DNA from: Neobacillus pocheonensis
GTDB lineage: Bacteria > Bacillota > Bacilli > Bacillales > Cytobacillaceae
DNA length: 64,000 nucleotides
Direction of reading: 5' to 3'
Assembly: GCA_023702235.1 (NCBI GenBank)
Contig: JAMQCR010000001.1
Coordinates: 2,232,001-2,296,000 of the forward strand
Both the position numbers and the translations under genes were made by a program. This document shows, one piece after another, positions 1-8,754 of the stretch (position 1 is the first letter of the stretch; the number at the start of each line of letters is the position of its first letter). The notes beneath the pieces were generated by a model. That model was not told the origin of the DNA. It made no database searches and worked only from the letters and a program-made list of their open reading frames with translations.

Positions 1-879
1 ATTTTTCAATGTTTCCAGAAAACAAGCAGCACCCTCATTAGGAGTTGTCACTGCTGAAATATGGGGTGTGATTTGTACTCTGGGATGATCCCATAATCGG
101 TTCTCCAATGGAAGTGGCTCTTGTGAAAATACATCAAGGACGGCAAATCTAACATGGTTTTGCTCTAACGCATGCAGCAATGCTCCCACATCAAGTGATG
201 CACCTCTCCCTACATTCATAAAACCTGCACCAGATAAATGTCTAAAGATCTTCTCATTAAATAAATGGGCTGTTTGTTCCGTTAACGGCAAAGTATTGAT
301 GAGATAATTCATTTCGCTTAATCGTGAATAATGGGAGTCAATTGGCAAAACCTCTTTAAAATAATCTTTTTCCTTCCCGCTTAAGGAGACGCCGTATACA
401 TCTACTCCTAGTCCAGAAAGAATTTTAGCGGTTGTTTGACCAATCTCTCCAGTTCCATATATCATGACTTTTTGTTCATTTAATAATTTTGGGGTCATCG
501 GCTGCCAGTTTTTGTGTCGCTTAAAATCTTGGAATTGGTCATGAAACTGTAAATCTTTCAGAATGTAACTCAAGCAATACTCGGCAATTCTTTGCCCAAA
601 AGAACAAATCGTTCTTGTTAGTAAAACATCCTGATTCCATTCCTTCTTAAATAAAAAACGGTCAACGCCAGCACCAAGGGAGTGCACCCATTTTATAGAA
701 CTATAATCATAATCTGATTTTAAATTAAACGAAACTAAAGCATCAGCCCATCCTAAATCAGTTTGTGTCATCTTGCTTTCAGGTAAAAACTGGAAATCAT
801 TCTGGAATTCTTCCTTTTTTATTAACTGTTGGAGTTCTTTATACATAGGGCTAACCACTAGGATATTCGTTATCTTCAT
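1..879 (-). CDS. D-2-hydroxyacid dehydrogenase, NAD-binding (3' end outside window)
   Basis: The frame is open for 293 codons from the ATG at 879 and runs off the left edge, so the C-terminus is missing. It belongs to the D-isomer-specific 2-hydroxyacid dehydrogenases, cytosolic NAD(P)-dependent oxidoreductases. The Rossmann glycine motif GTGEIG is at residues 143-148. The expected catalytic Arg (NVGRGAS, R225), Glu (FSQEPLP, E254) and His (TPHISA, H273) are all present. A site reading AGGTGAAG precedes the ATG, and the gene starts 15 bases after the kinase gene that precedes it on this strand, so they may be co-transcribed. The substrate cannot be assigned; relatives act on 3-phosphoglycerate, glyoxylate or other 2-keto acids. 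Confidence 0.85.
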   Translation of the reverse strand, partial: MKITNILVVSPMYKELQQLIKKEEFQNDFQFLPESKMTQTDLGWADALVSFNLKSDYDYSSIKWVHSLGAGVDRFLFKKEWNQDVLLTRTICSFGQRIAEYCLSYILKDLQFHDQFQDFKRHKNWQPMTPKLLNEQKVMIYGTGEIGQTTAKILSGLGVDVYGVSLSGKEKDYFKEVLPIDSHYSRLSEMNYLINTLPLTEQTAHLFNEKIFRHLSGAGFMNVGRGASLDVGALLHALEQNHVRFAVLDVFSQEPLPLENRLWDHPRVQITPHISAVTTPNEGAACFLETLKN

Positions 880-894
880 TTTCTTCACCTGACC

Positions 895-2187
895 TTAAAA
901 TTCAGTTTTCAACTGAATTCCACGCTTGACATGCTCTTGAATATAAGCTGGTAGTGTTACTGTAATCGTCGTTCCTTCATTTTGAACACTATCGATTTCC
1001 AATTTCCCATTCATGGTTTGGATAGTCTTCACCACAACCATTGAACCTAATCCAGTTCCTTTTTCTTTACTACTATAATAAGGCTCACCAAAACGGTTAA
1101 TTTGTGCTTTGCTCATACCAACACCGTTATCAGTTATTTTAATCGTTATATTATTTTTCTCTACAAATGAAATGACATGCAGGTCACCCCCATGTGGCAT
1201 TGCCTCTATCCCATTTTTCATTAAGTTTAAAAAGCCTTGCCGGAAATGATTTATATTTCCAAGGACTGTTCCCGGTAAAAGCTGATCCGTTATCTTCACC
1301 GAATTCATGTTTGCTAATGGCTTTATAATTTCAATGACGCTTCGAATTTCGCGTTCGATTAAAATCGTTTCGACTTTTTCCGTTGCTGGCTTTGCAAATG
1401 CTAAATAATCACTAATAATAGACTCTGCTTGATTAAGTTCTCTCACCACATGTTGAATGTATTGTTCTTTCACTTCTTGTGATAGGTCAGGCGCTTTTAA
1501 CAATTCAACAAACCCTTTTACAACGGTTAATGGATTTCGTACTTCGTGTGATATACTTGCCGCCAGTTGACTGACGACCTCCATTTTTTCAAACTTTACC
1601 ATTCTTGATCTTATATGTATGGCGTCTTTTAATAATTCAATAATATATACTGTGAAAAACATGACAACAGGTGGAAGCAGAAGAAAATAAAATATGTAAG
1701 CCTCCGTCACGACAAAAACAGTAGATATATTCACAGCAAGCCATGTTGTCACAATATCAAGAAAAATAGTCAGCAGAACGGAGGTTATTAGCCTATTCTT
1801 TTTATTCAACTTTTTAAACCTTGTTGAAAAAAGTGCTGTTGCAATAAAGATTACGAAGTAAACAATCAAAGTTAAGAAATTAAATCCATAAAAAGCCATT
1901 CGGCAGGCGAGTAGAATCATCAGCAAAGCAGCCCCGACAGGCCAGCCGCCATAAAGTGTCCCAATAATAAGAGGAATTTGCCTCAAGTCATGGATACAAT
2001 ACTGATCAATATAAATTGGAAATTTCATACATAAAATGATAGGTAATCCCGTACATGTAGTAATCAGGGTCTTTTTATAATTTTTGAATTTCTTAACATA
2101 ATCAAATAAAACAAAAAACCAAAAAATACTAACTAAAATATAAAACAAATTATCTAAGATATTGCTATTAATATATTTAAAGTCCAT
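895..2187 (-). CDS. KinB-like membrane sensor histidine kinase
   Basis: This 430-residue protein has about six hydrophobic segments in residues 1-190, of the 5TMR-LYT type (DLRQIPLIIGTLYGGWP), followed by HisKA and HATPase_c domains. The H-box SISHEVRNPLTVVKG puts the phospho-accepting histidine at about residue 214. The N box (NLMKNGIEAMP), G1 box (DNGVGM) and G2 box (GTGLG) are intact. Length, topology and the H-box region closely resemble Bacillus KinB, which feeds phosphate into the Spo0F-Spo0B-Spo0A phosphorelay at the onset of sporulation. No response regulator is adjacent, as expected for a phosphorelay kinase. The start is an ATG behind AAGGGGC. The KinB assignment is from similarity recalled by eye; another orphan Kin-type kinase is possible. 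Confidence 0.82.
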   Translation of the reverse strand: MDFKYINSNILDNLFYILVSIFWFFVLFDYVKKFKNYKKTLITTCTGLPIILCMKFPIYIDQYCIHDLRQIPLIIGTLYGGWPVGAALLMILLACRMAFYGFNFLTLIVYFVIFIATALFSTRFKKLNKKNRLITSVLLTIFLDIVTTWLAVNISTVFVVTEAYIFYFLLLPPVVMFFTVYIIELLKDAIHIRSRMVKFEKMEVVSQLAASISHEVRNPLTVVKGFVELLKAPDLSQEVKEQYIQHVVRELNQAESIISDYLAFAKPATEKVETILIEREIRSVIEIIKPLANMNSVKITDQLLPGTVLGNINHFRQGFLNLMKNGIEAMPHGGDLHVISFVEKNNITIKITDNGVGMSKAQINRFGEPYYSSKEKGTGLGSMVVVKTIQTMNGKLEIDSVQNEGTTITVTLPAYIQEHVKRGIQLKTEF

Positions 2188-2359
2188 AATCGAAAGCCCC
2201 TTACAAAGTTTGTGACAAATTTAAGTATAAAGGAAAAACCTTCATCTATGTTAGTAATTTAAGCAAAAAAAAGGAAATTACGAAATGTACCTTCTAGTGG
2301 ATATCCCTATGACCGTGCTATTTAAGTTTTCTTTCGTTTCAAACAATATCTAAATCCTC

Positions 2360-2388
2360 TTGAATTAAAAGGACAATTCTGTTATATT
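2360..2388 (+). promoter_or_regulatory. Sigma-A promoter of the lysine-riboswitch/dapA transcript
   Basis: TTGAAT (2360-2365) and TATATT (2383-2388) are separated by 17 bases, close to the sigma-A consensus. A start near 2395 would place the lysine aptamer at the very 5' end of the dapA leader. Confidence 0.65.
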
Positions 2389-2429
2389 TACATTCAATTA
2401 AATATTTTCTTACTTCAATACCTTTTGAA

Positions 2430-2669
2430 GTGAGGATAGAGGCGCAAAGACCATTAGTACACAAAATGAGGATGATGAGGTCCAATGACAATTGTGGAAA
2501 GGGGAATTTGCCGAAGCTTCAAAGTTACTCATTGATCTTGAAGCTGGTTCTGCTATTGAAAAAATACAGAACTGTCATATAGGAAACTATATGGAGGGCT
2601 ATCTTCGCATAGGAACTAGTTTTTATAAATGTTTCTATTGCAGCAGCGAACCCTCGTTGTTGCTTTTTT
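2430..2669 (+). promoter_or_regulatory. Lysine riboswitch (L-box) in the dapA leader
   Basis: The aptamer spans about 2430-2608. Closing helix P1 pairs GTGAGGATAG (2430-2439) with CTATCTTCGC (2599-2608). Between them lie the L-box signatures AGAGGCGC, AAAGGGGAATTTGCCGAAG and ATGGAGGGCTATC in the right order. The 3' strand of P1 carries TTCGC (2604-2608), which is complementary to GCGAA (2646-2650) in the downstream terminator, giving a simple antiterminator alternative. Lysine binding should stabilise P1 and allow termination, shutting off dapA. An 82-codon frame across this region is an artefact of the RNA element. Confidence 0.93.
2640..2669 (+). terminator. Riboswitch-controlled intrinsic terminator upstream of dapA
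   Basis: A 10-bp stem (GCAGCAGCGA with TCGTTGTTGC, two G-U pairs) and an ACCC loop are followed by six T. It is the expression platform of the lysine aptamer. Confidence 0.88.
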
Positions 2670-2739
2670 GCGTTGATTTTCAAATGGCCTTAACCACACC
2701 TCTAATTTTTAAAAAAACTATTAAAAAGGGTGAGAAATG

Positions 2740-3627
2740 ATGTATTTTGGCCAAGTTTTAACCGCAATGGTTACGCCATTTGATCAAAATGGTGAGGTTG
2801 ATTTTAACGCAACAAGAAATTTAGTCAATTATTTAATTGCAAATGGTACGGATGGCTTAGTTGTTGCTGGGACAACGGGAGAATCTCCTACCTTAACAAC
2901 TGAAGAAAAAGTAGCTTTATTTAAATTTGTTGTAGACGTTGTGGATGGAAGAGTCCCAGTTATTGCTGGGACTGGATCAAACAACACGAGAGCCTCCATC
3001 AGCTTAACTAGTCTTGCTGAAGAAGTTGGAGTAGATGGGATTATGCTCGTTGCTCCCTACTACAACAAACCATCTCAAGAAGGATTATACCAACACTTTA
3101 AAGCGATTGCCGAATCAACACGTTTACCGGTCATGCTTTACAATATTCCTGGACGAAGTGTGGTAAACATATCGGTTAAGACCATTGTTCGTCTCGCAAA
3201 GATTACCAATATCGTGTCAATTAAAGAAGCAAGCGGCAACTTAGATGCCATGGCTGAAATTATTAGCCAAACCCCGAGTGCATTTACGGTATATAGTGGC
3301 GATGATGGATTAGCACTACCGATTTTAGCCATCGGCGGCGCTGGAATTATATCCGTTGCCTCTCATATCATTGGAAATGAAATGCAAGAAATGATCAACA
3401 GCTTTAAAAATGGTCAACTCCAGGAAGCTGCTACGAAACATCGCAGCCTTCTCCCGATTATGAGAGCCTTATTTGCTGCACCAAGCCCCTCACCGGTGAA
3501 AGCAGCATTAAATATCAATGGAATCAATGTTGGGGGTGTCCGATTACCAATGGTTCCTTTAACTGCTGAAGAAGAAAGTGCGCTAAAAAGTATCCTGCCT
3601 GCTATTAAAATTAACGCATTCAGATAA
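2740..3627 (+). CDS. dapA: 4-hydroxy-tetrahydrodipicolinate synthase
   Basis: DapA condenses pyruvate with aspartate semialdehyde, the first committed step toward lysine, diaminopimelate and, in sporulating cells, dipicolinate. The protein is a complete TIM barrel. Family signatures are GTTGES (about residue 45), YYNKPS, the catalytic Tyr in LYNIPGR (about 134) and the Schiff-base Lys in SIKEASGN (about 162). Tandem ATGs occur at 2737 and 2740. I prefer 2740 because its spacing from AAAGGGTGAG is better and because MYFG aligns with the usual M-N-F-G start. The gene stands alone behind a lysine riboswitch and ends at a hairpin terminator, so lysine should be its main controller. Confidence 0.95.
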   Translation: MYFGQVLTAMVTPFDQNGEVDFNATRNLVNYLIANGTDGLVVAGTTGESPTLTTEEKVALFKFVVDVVDGRVPVIAGTGSNNTRASISLTSLAEEVGVDGIMLVAPYYNKPSQEGLYQHFKAIAESTRLPVMLYNIPGRSVVNISVKTIVRLAKITNIVSIKEASGNLDAMAEIISQTPSAFTVYSGDDGLALPILAIGGAGIISVASHIIGNEMQEMINSFKNGQLQEAATKHRSLLPIMRALFAAPSPSPVKAALNINGINVGGVRLPMVPLTAEEESALKSILPAIKINAFR

Positions 3628-3686
3628 TATAATCACAGCTGTGTTTATTAATAAAAGACAACAAATTTAATAGTAATGATACAGAT

Positions 3687-3728
3687 AAGGGGGTGAATGG
3701 ATTTTGGTTACCATTCACCCCTTATTTC
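3687..3728 (+). terminator. Terminator after dapA
   Basis: GGGGTGAATGG pairs with CCATTCACCCC around a 10-base loop, followed by TTATTTC. It lies between dapA and the convergent CoxG-like gene. Confidence 0.6.
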
Positions 3729-3813
3729 ATGGTTCGCGGGCATCATTGAGCTCCTTTGGTTACCGCCTTCCCCTTTTTCTCGTTGCGTGGGCATCAACTT
3801 TTGGTTTCTTTTA

Positions 3814-4281
3814 TCACCTTCCACTCCTTTTTACTTGATGAATAATTTTTTTGATCTCGGATTCCACTGTTTCGAAAAACTTCCCCAAACTCTTGTTTGC
3901 ACCGCTCTCTAAGATGCGCTTACCTACCATAGCAATCTTACCAGTTACCTGAACATCACCTGAAAAGGTTAACTTGGAAGTTCCATGTAAATCTTCGATG
4001 AACAATTCTGCTACACCTTCAACTTCCCCGAGCTTACCTTTCCCTTTCATTGCCAATTGATAAAAGGTAGGAGACTTCTCTTTTTCTCGGCGAACTTCAA
4101 GTGTTAAAAGATCTTTAATTGGCCCTAAATGGATCTCTATTTCCGCTACATACACTCCGTTTGAACTCTCAACGAATGATTTGCAACCCGGAAGTGAGTT
4201 TCTGAGAACATTTTCATCCTTTATGTACTTCCATACCAGGTTCCTTGGTATACCGAAAGTATATTCATATTCGATTTTCAA
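3814..4281 (-). CDS. CoxG-like SRPBCC family protein
   Basis: This 155-residue protein resembles the CoxG (carbon monoxide dehydrogenase subunit G) branch of the SRPBCC/START fold. It has the opening pattern F-x-I-P-x-x-x-V-W, the LPGCKSF loop, the GKGKLGEVEGVAEL strand pair and the closing FFETVESEIKK helix. Family members bind hydrophobic ligands or help CoxL-type molybdenum enzymes assemble or reach the membrane. No cox or xanthine dehydrogenase gene is adjacent, so its partner is unknown. The start is TTG at 4281 behind a strong GGAGGGGG site. Confidence 0.75.
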   Translation of the reverse strand: MKIEYEYTFGIPRNLVWKYIKDENVLRNSLPGCKSFVESSNGVYVAEIEIHLGPIKDLLTLEVRREKEKSPTFYQLAMKGKGKLGEVEGVAELFIEDLHGTSKLTFSGDVQVTGKIAMVGKRILESGANKSLGKFFETVESEIKKIIHQVKRSGR

Positions 4282-4538
4282 AATTCCCCCTCCTAATGGA
4301 TATCCCTTTTTTAAAAATGGGTTTATTGCCTAACATATTCATACTTACAAAAAACAGTGCCCAATTATTACTCAGAAATTTTAAAACTACATAGGGCTGT
4401 AAAGTTAGATAGGATAAAGCGGCATAATTTTTTATTCAATGTAAATTTCATATTAAAAAGATCTTATTTCATTGATTCCTGTTTATGTATGGTTTATCTT
4501 GTAATTATTACCAACAAAAAGAGTTAAAGGAGATGTGT

Positions 4539-6072
4539 ATGGAACAAATAAAAAGTAAACAAGGATTTGTCGTCGCTGGATTGCTTCTCTCCATCTTGAT
4601 GGCTTCAATGGATAATACGATTGTGGCTACGGCGATGGGGACGATTATCGGAGACCTTGGCGGGCTCGATAAGTTTATTTGGGTTACGTCTGCTTACATG
4701 GTGGCAGAAATGTCCGGGATGCCTATTTTCGGGAAGCTCTCCGATATGTTTGGACGGAAACGATTCTTTATTATGGGTATCATCCTTTTCATGTTTGGAT
4801 CGATTCTTTGCGGGACCGCTCAAAGCATTGAGCAGCTTAGTGTTTACAGGGCGATTCAGGGAATAGGCGGTGGAGCACTGGTCCCAATTACGTTCACGAT
4901 CATATTTGATAGTTTTCCTCCAGAAAAACGCGGCAAGATGAGCGGGTTATTTGGAGCGGTTTTCGGGTTATCCAGCATCTTTGGACCGCTGCTCGGAGCC
5001 TACATCACTGACTATATTAGCTGGCACTGGATTTTCTATATCAATCTACCCTTGGGGATCATTTCACTTATTCTAATTGGGCTATACTACAAAGAGTCGC
5101 TTGAACATCAGAACCAGAAAATCGATTGGCTGGGTGCTGCTACCCTTGTGGGGGCGGTCATCTGCTTGATGTTCGCTCTTGAGCTTGGAGGCAATAAATA
5201 CGCTTGGAATTCCGGAGTCATTCTTAGCTTATTTGCAGGATTTATAGTTTTATTTTTAGCTTTTATTTTTACGGAAAGAAGAGCTCAGGATCCTATCATC
5301 TCCTTTTCGATGTTTAAGGATCGTTTGTTTGCATCCAGTACCATTGTAGGACTGCTTTACGGTATCGCATTTATAGTGGGTGCCATCTACATTCCGATTT
5401 TTATCCAGGGGGTCACGGGCGGGACAGCTACCAATTCCGGGCTGATTTTACTTCCAATGATGCTCGGTGTCGTGGTTTCAGCACAAACAGGTGCTATCAG
5501 TGCTGCAAAGTTTGGGTACCGCAATGTCATGCTCGTTTTTGCCGTCATTTTTCTGATTGGCATTTATTTACTGAGTACCGTCACTGCTGAAACAACCAGG
5601 ACAACGGTAACTTTATATATGATTATTGTCGGTTTAGGTATAGGGGCGTCTTTTTCTGTCCTCAATATGTCGGCCATTCACAACATGGTACCGCAACGCC
5701 GTGGATCAGCCAATTCCACAGTATCTTTCGTTCGACAGCTTGGCATGACAGTAGGAATTACGGTTTACGGAATCATTCAGCGCAATGTTTTTACAGATAA
5801 GTTGAATGAAACATTTAAAGGTACTGGCCAAATGATTCAGGGCGGGGTCCAAAGTGATCCGCATGCCCTGTTGTCAGAACGGCCATATACCGAAGCCCAT
5901 CCTTGATAGGATTATTACAGACCTTGCCGGTTCCATTGGCTATACCTTTGCATGGGCACTTATTCCGGCCGCATTAGTTCTTATTTTCGTTTTCATGTTA
6001 ACCAATGACCGGCTTTCCGACGGCGAATATGGCAAAAAAGAAGTAACAAAAGAGTCGCTTAATCCACAATAA
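4539..6072 (+). pseudogene. DHA2-family (14-TM) drug:H+ antiporter, frameshifted near its 3' end
   Basis: This is a major facilitator of the EmrB/QacA type, likely exporting drugs or cations with proton antiport. Motifs seen are MDNTIVATAM in helix 1, motif A GKLSDMFGRKR, RAIQGIGGGALVPI, and motif C GLSSIFGPLLGAYI. The start is the ATG at 4539, six bases after AAAGGAG; two in-frame upstream ATGs lack such a site. Around 5875-5885 the frame shifts: the first frame stops at 5906, and the last helix (AGSIGYTFAWALIPAALVL) continues in another frame to 6072. One extra base, or two missing, repairs it. I infer an assembly indel rather than decay, since both halves are otherwise intact. Confidence 0.85.
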
Positions 6073-6080
6073 ACATAAAA

Positions 6081-6115
6081 AAGGCTGGTGAAAAATTTTT
6101 TCATCAGCCTTTATT
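6081..6115 (+). terminator. Terminator after the DHA2 transporter
   Basis: AGGCTGGTGAAAAA pairs with TTTTTCATCAGCCT, followed by TTATTT. It probably serves the rightward transporter. Confidence 0.7.
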
Positions 6116-6248
6116 TAAAGATAAGAAAGCATATTTTTTTTACTTTGAAAATTGTCCAACGCAAGCACCCCAGCGACTAGTGTACTTCGATCATCTCCTT
6201 ACGATAAGTCAACACGAAAAAGCTTACGCTCTCCGTGTTTCCTTTATC

Positions 6249-7393
6249 TCATATACGGTGTGCTCCAGTCCATTCGCCACTAAACGGGGCGCTTGCGCTT
6301 TTCTTTTCTACGATGGCGTTGGCTCGTAGGGATAATAGGTCAACTCCCACTTCTTTTCCGCGATTTCTTTGGCCAAAACGGATCATGCGAAATACTAAAA
6401 TCCATGATGCGACCATTAAAATGACTTGTCCGAATGGAAATATGCCTGATAAAGGTGAGTCCCAAAGAGCATGGATGAAAACGACAATCACAAAAATACG
6501 GACGAAATTGCGCTTTGTTAACATGCTCAACTGGAATTTACTGTCCCCTTGTACCATACAAATGGCAGCCCCTGTTAAAGCAGCCCAGGCGACGTGTCCA
6601 CCGGGAGCAAAAATACTGCGCCATAGGATAGTATAATAAAGCATATGAAAGCTTCCGGAAAGCAGCCCCCTTAAGGCATAACCTGCCGTTTCAAAGGCCA
6701 CAATCCGGCCCCAATAGCAGCGCCAAGCAAAAGCCCATTCAGCACATATTTGTATTTAAGATTGCGCACGAAATAAATAACAGTTATCACTTTGGCTAGT
6801 TCCTCCGTGATTCCAATCGTAATGACATTGATATTATTACCAAGGATATCATAAAATACAAGCGCTACTAAAAGCGAAAGGATTCCCCCGATAAACACCA
6901 CATAAACGATTTTGTAAATTGCAATATTCTGAGGGGCATTCATTTCCCAGAAGAAAATCAGGGTTGTGAAGGGAACGGCAAAAGCACCAACTACGATAAG
7001 ACCCGGTATAAAGTTAATATTCCCGAACAAGCTTACACCCAAGTACAATCCTATATATGAGATCAGCGCTATGAGGAATACCCTTGCAAAAAGCCAAGGT
7101 TTCGGCCATGTTTCCTCAACTTCTTCAATCTTAGGTGTAGTAAGACCTGTCCCTACGATGAAAAGCCGTTCTGCTTCAATTTCACTATGCTTTCGGAATA
7201 CACGCGAAAATAGATTCCGAAATTTAGGTTCAACGGAACGATGGCTTCTTGGGAGCCCGTCTACACGATGGGCAAACCTGTAAAATATACTGTTACGTTC
7301 CTGGTCGTCTTTGCCATGAATCATAAATTCATCGCAGCTTAGACAGAACTTTTCCCCTTCCGGATTAGAATAGATACAATGCGGACATTTCAT
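6249..7393 (-). pseudogene. PrsW-family intramembrane metalloprotease with N-terminal zinc ribbon, frameshifted
   Basis: The first frame opens with a zinc-ribbon-like CPHC...CLSC pair (residues 3-20), a basic linker, then membrane helices from about residue 100 with the PrsW motif ITEELAKV (EExxK). The second frame continues with AFETAGYALRG and IHALWDSP, supplying the FE-x-x-x-Y and His motifs. The two frames meet at about 6695-6710 within GAAIGAG/AFETAGY, which reads continuously in family members, so one base was lost or gained. PrsW proteases cleave membrane proteins such as anti-sigma factors (RsiW for SigW). No anti-sigma gene is adjacent. The added zinc ribbon suggests the DUF-type PrsW paralogues found in many bacteria rather than SigW control itself. 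Confidence 0.8.
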
Positions 7394-7624
7394 TTACCTT
7401 CCCCCTCATCGGATTCTTATCGTTTTTCATAGCCGGTTGTGATAAAAAAAAATTGTACTTAAGTTTTTATTCCTTTTAGCTTCGGGGAACAGCTAGACAA
7501 TCATTCGTTCAATCCTGTTTTACTTTAAAAAATGCACTGACAATAGGATTCAACCATTCCTCGATAATATGTGTAAAATCAAGTGAAAATACAACCAATA
7601 CATCCAAGTTTTTATTTTCCCATC
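7394..7624. other. Gene-free stretch upstream of the PrsW-like gene
   Basis: This AT-rich stretch has no convincing frame. It holds the leader of the PrsW-like gene and, at its right end, the run of A that forms the T-tract of the next terminator on the minus strand. Confidence 0.5.
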
Positions 7625-7659
7625 AAAAAAATAAGACACAACGTCATGTTATGTCTTAT
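7625..7659 (-). terminator. Terminator after the lipoprotein gene
   Basis: On the minus strand TAAGACATAAC pairs with the matching arm through 11 positions with one mismatch, followed by seven T. It lies just downstream of the lipoprotein gene. Confidence 0.75.
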
Positions 7660-7703
7660 CATTCTTTATTTAGGATTTAAATAAGGCATCAAATTAATAC
7701 TTT

Positions 7704-8186
7704 TTACTTAATAGAAACACCTAAAATTCCAGAAACAGTATGAAGATTATCCCTATTCACTTTGATCAGTTCTGCAATTTTACTAGGGCTTTTACTCGTA
7801 ATGGCATCCTGTAGCTCATCATATTTTCCGTGAATATCTTCTGCATAGGTCTGTCCTTTTTTCGCCTTCAATGGAGGCAGAATGGCTGCATGAAATTCAT
7901 CATGGAGACTATTGGCAAGCGTTGTAGCCGATTTAAAATCCCCTTTTTTCACATCTAGCTCAATTGCTGAAAAGCCATTAAGCTCATCTTGGAATGCTTT
8001 TGTTAAAGGCTGTTGATTATCCATTTTCATCCCTTTCATGGATGAATCTTGAGATGATTTTGAAGCGCTATTACTCTGCGAGGTATTTTTGCTTTGAGAA
8101 CTATTGTTGCTTTGTGAGGTTCCGCAACCCGCAAGACAAAAAATTAATAGTGCTCCACTAATTACAGCCATTATTTTTTTATTCAT
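7704..8186 (-). CDS. Small Ser/Asn-rich lipoprotein
   Basis: From the ATG at 8186, behind AAAGGAG, the protein has 160 residues: a lipoprotein signal with lipobox LAGC (Cys about 21), a low-complexity Ser/Gln/Asn spacer, a short Met-rich MKGMKM patch, and a helical domain of about 90 residues containing HDEFHAA. It should be anchored to the outer face of the membrane. The upstream membrane-protein gene overlaps its start by ATGA, so the two are translationally coupled. The Met/His content hints at metal handling, which is inference only. A longer in-frame start at 8264 is rejected because it precedes the signal peptide and lies inside the neighbour. Confidence 0.8.
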   Translation of the reverse strand: MNKKIMAVISGALLIFCLAGCGTSQSNNSSQSKNTSQSNSASKSSQDSSMKGMKMDNQQPLTKAFQDELNGFSAIELDVKKGDFKSATTLANSLHDEFHAAILPPLKAKKGQTYAEDIHGKYDELQDAITSKSPSKIAELIKVNRDNLHTVSGILGVSIK

Positions 8187-8478
8187 TGTTTGTTTCTCCT
8201 TTTCTTCTTTAGTATTAAATTGAACCACATCCAGACCCCCGATATACTTAGTACGATCATACACATGGCCCCTAAATCAGTTAGCCAGACAATCGAAGTA
8301 TTTCCAATGGCTCCAGAATGTAGTGCAAAAATAAACTCTTGCAGTTTCATCGCTGTATTAGAAGAATAACCAATAAAAGAGCGATGATTTAGTAAAATTC
8401 CAGTTATGCCATAAGCAAAACTATTAAAGAACCCACTAACCCAGCGGTATGATGGATCATTTTAAGCATTTTATACAT
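8183..8478 (-). pseudogene. Small PepSY-associated-type membrane protein, one-base frameshift
   Basis: Reading leftward from the ATG at 8478 gives MYKMLKMIHHTAGLVGSLI and then a stop. Restoring one base near 8408 continues it as AITGILLNHRS, LQEFIFALHSG and SISGVWMWFNLILKKK, ending in TGA at 8183-8185. The result is a protein of about 98 residues with two or three membrane helices, of the PepSY-associated TM kind (basic start with IHH, GILLNHR, terminal W-x-W helix). The TGA overlaps the ATG of the lipoprotein. The span is 296 bases, one short of 99 codons, which fits a single lost base. The role is unknown; relatives sit near metal, heme or redox proteins. Confidence 0.65.
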
Positions 8479-8754
8479 AGGCAACACTCACGATTTACAT
8501 ATTTTAGTTGAAAAGCATACTGCTAAATAAACATTATTTTAAATACCTTTCTACTATTACTTTACTTGAAATTGATTATTTTTTTAATGACTCATAAGGG
8601 CTAGTTTCAGATGAAAATGTGACATAATTATGACAGCGAATGATGTTATTTTATTAAGTTATCCATTTCTATTCAAGCTAAATCCCATTTTATAAACTCT
8701 TTGGATGATGTTACTATAATATATACTACATAAGTATACTAAGGAGCATAAAAA

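Noticed and set aside
2492..2740. 82-codon plus-strand frame before dapA
   Set aside because: It lies wholly inside the lysine riboswitch and its terminator; the codons follow conserved RNA signatures rather than a protein family.
3697..3912. 71-codon plus-strand frame after dapA
   Set aside because: It begins within the dapA terminator and overlaps the CoxG-like gene antisense.
6235..6636. 133-codon plus-strand frame
   Set aside because: Antisense shadow of the PrsW-like gene; no ribosome site and no recognisable protein.
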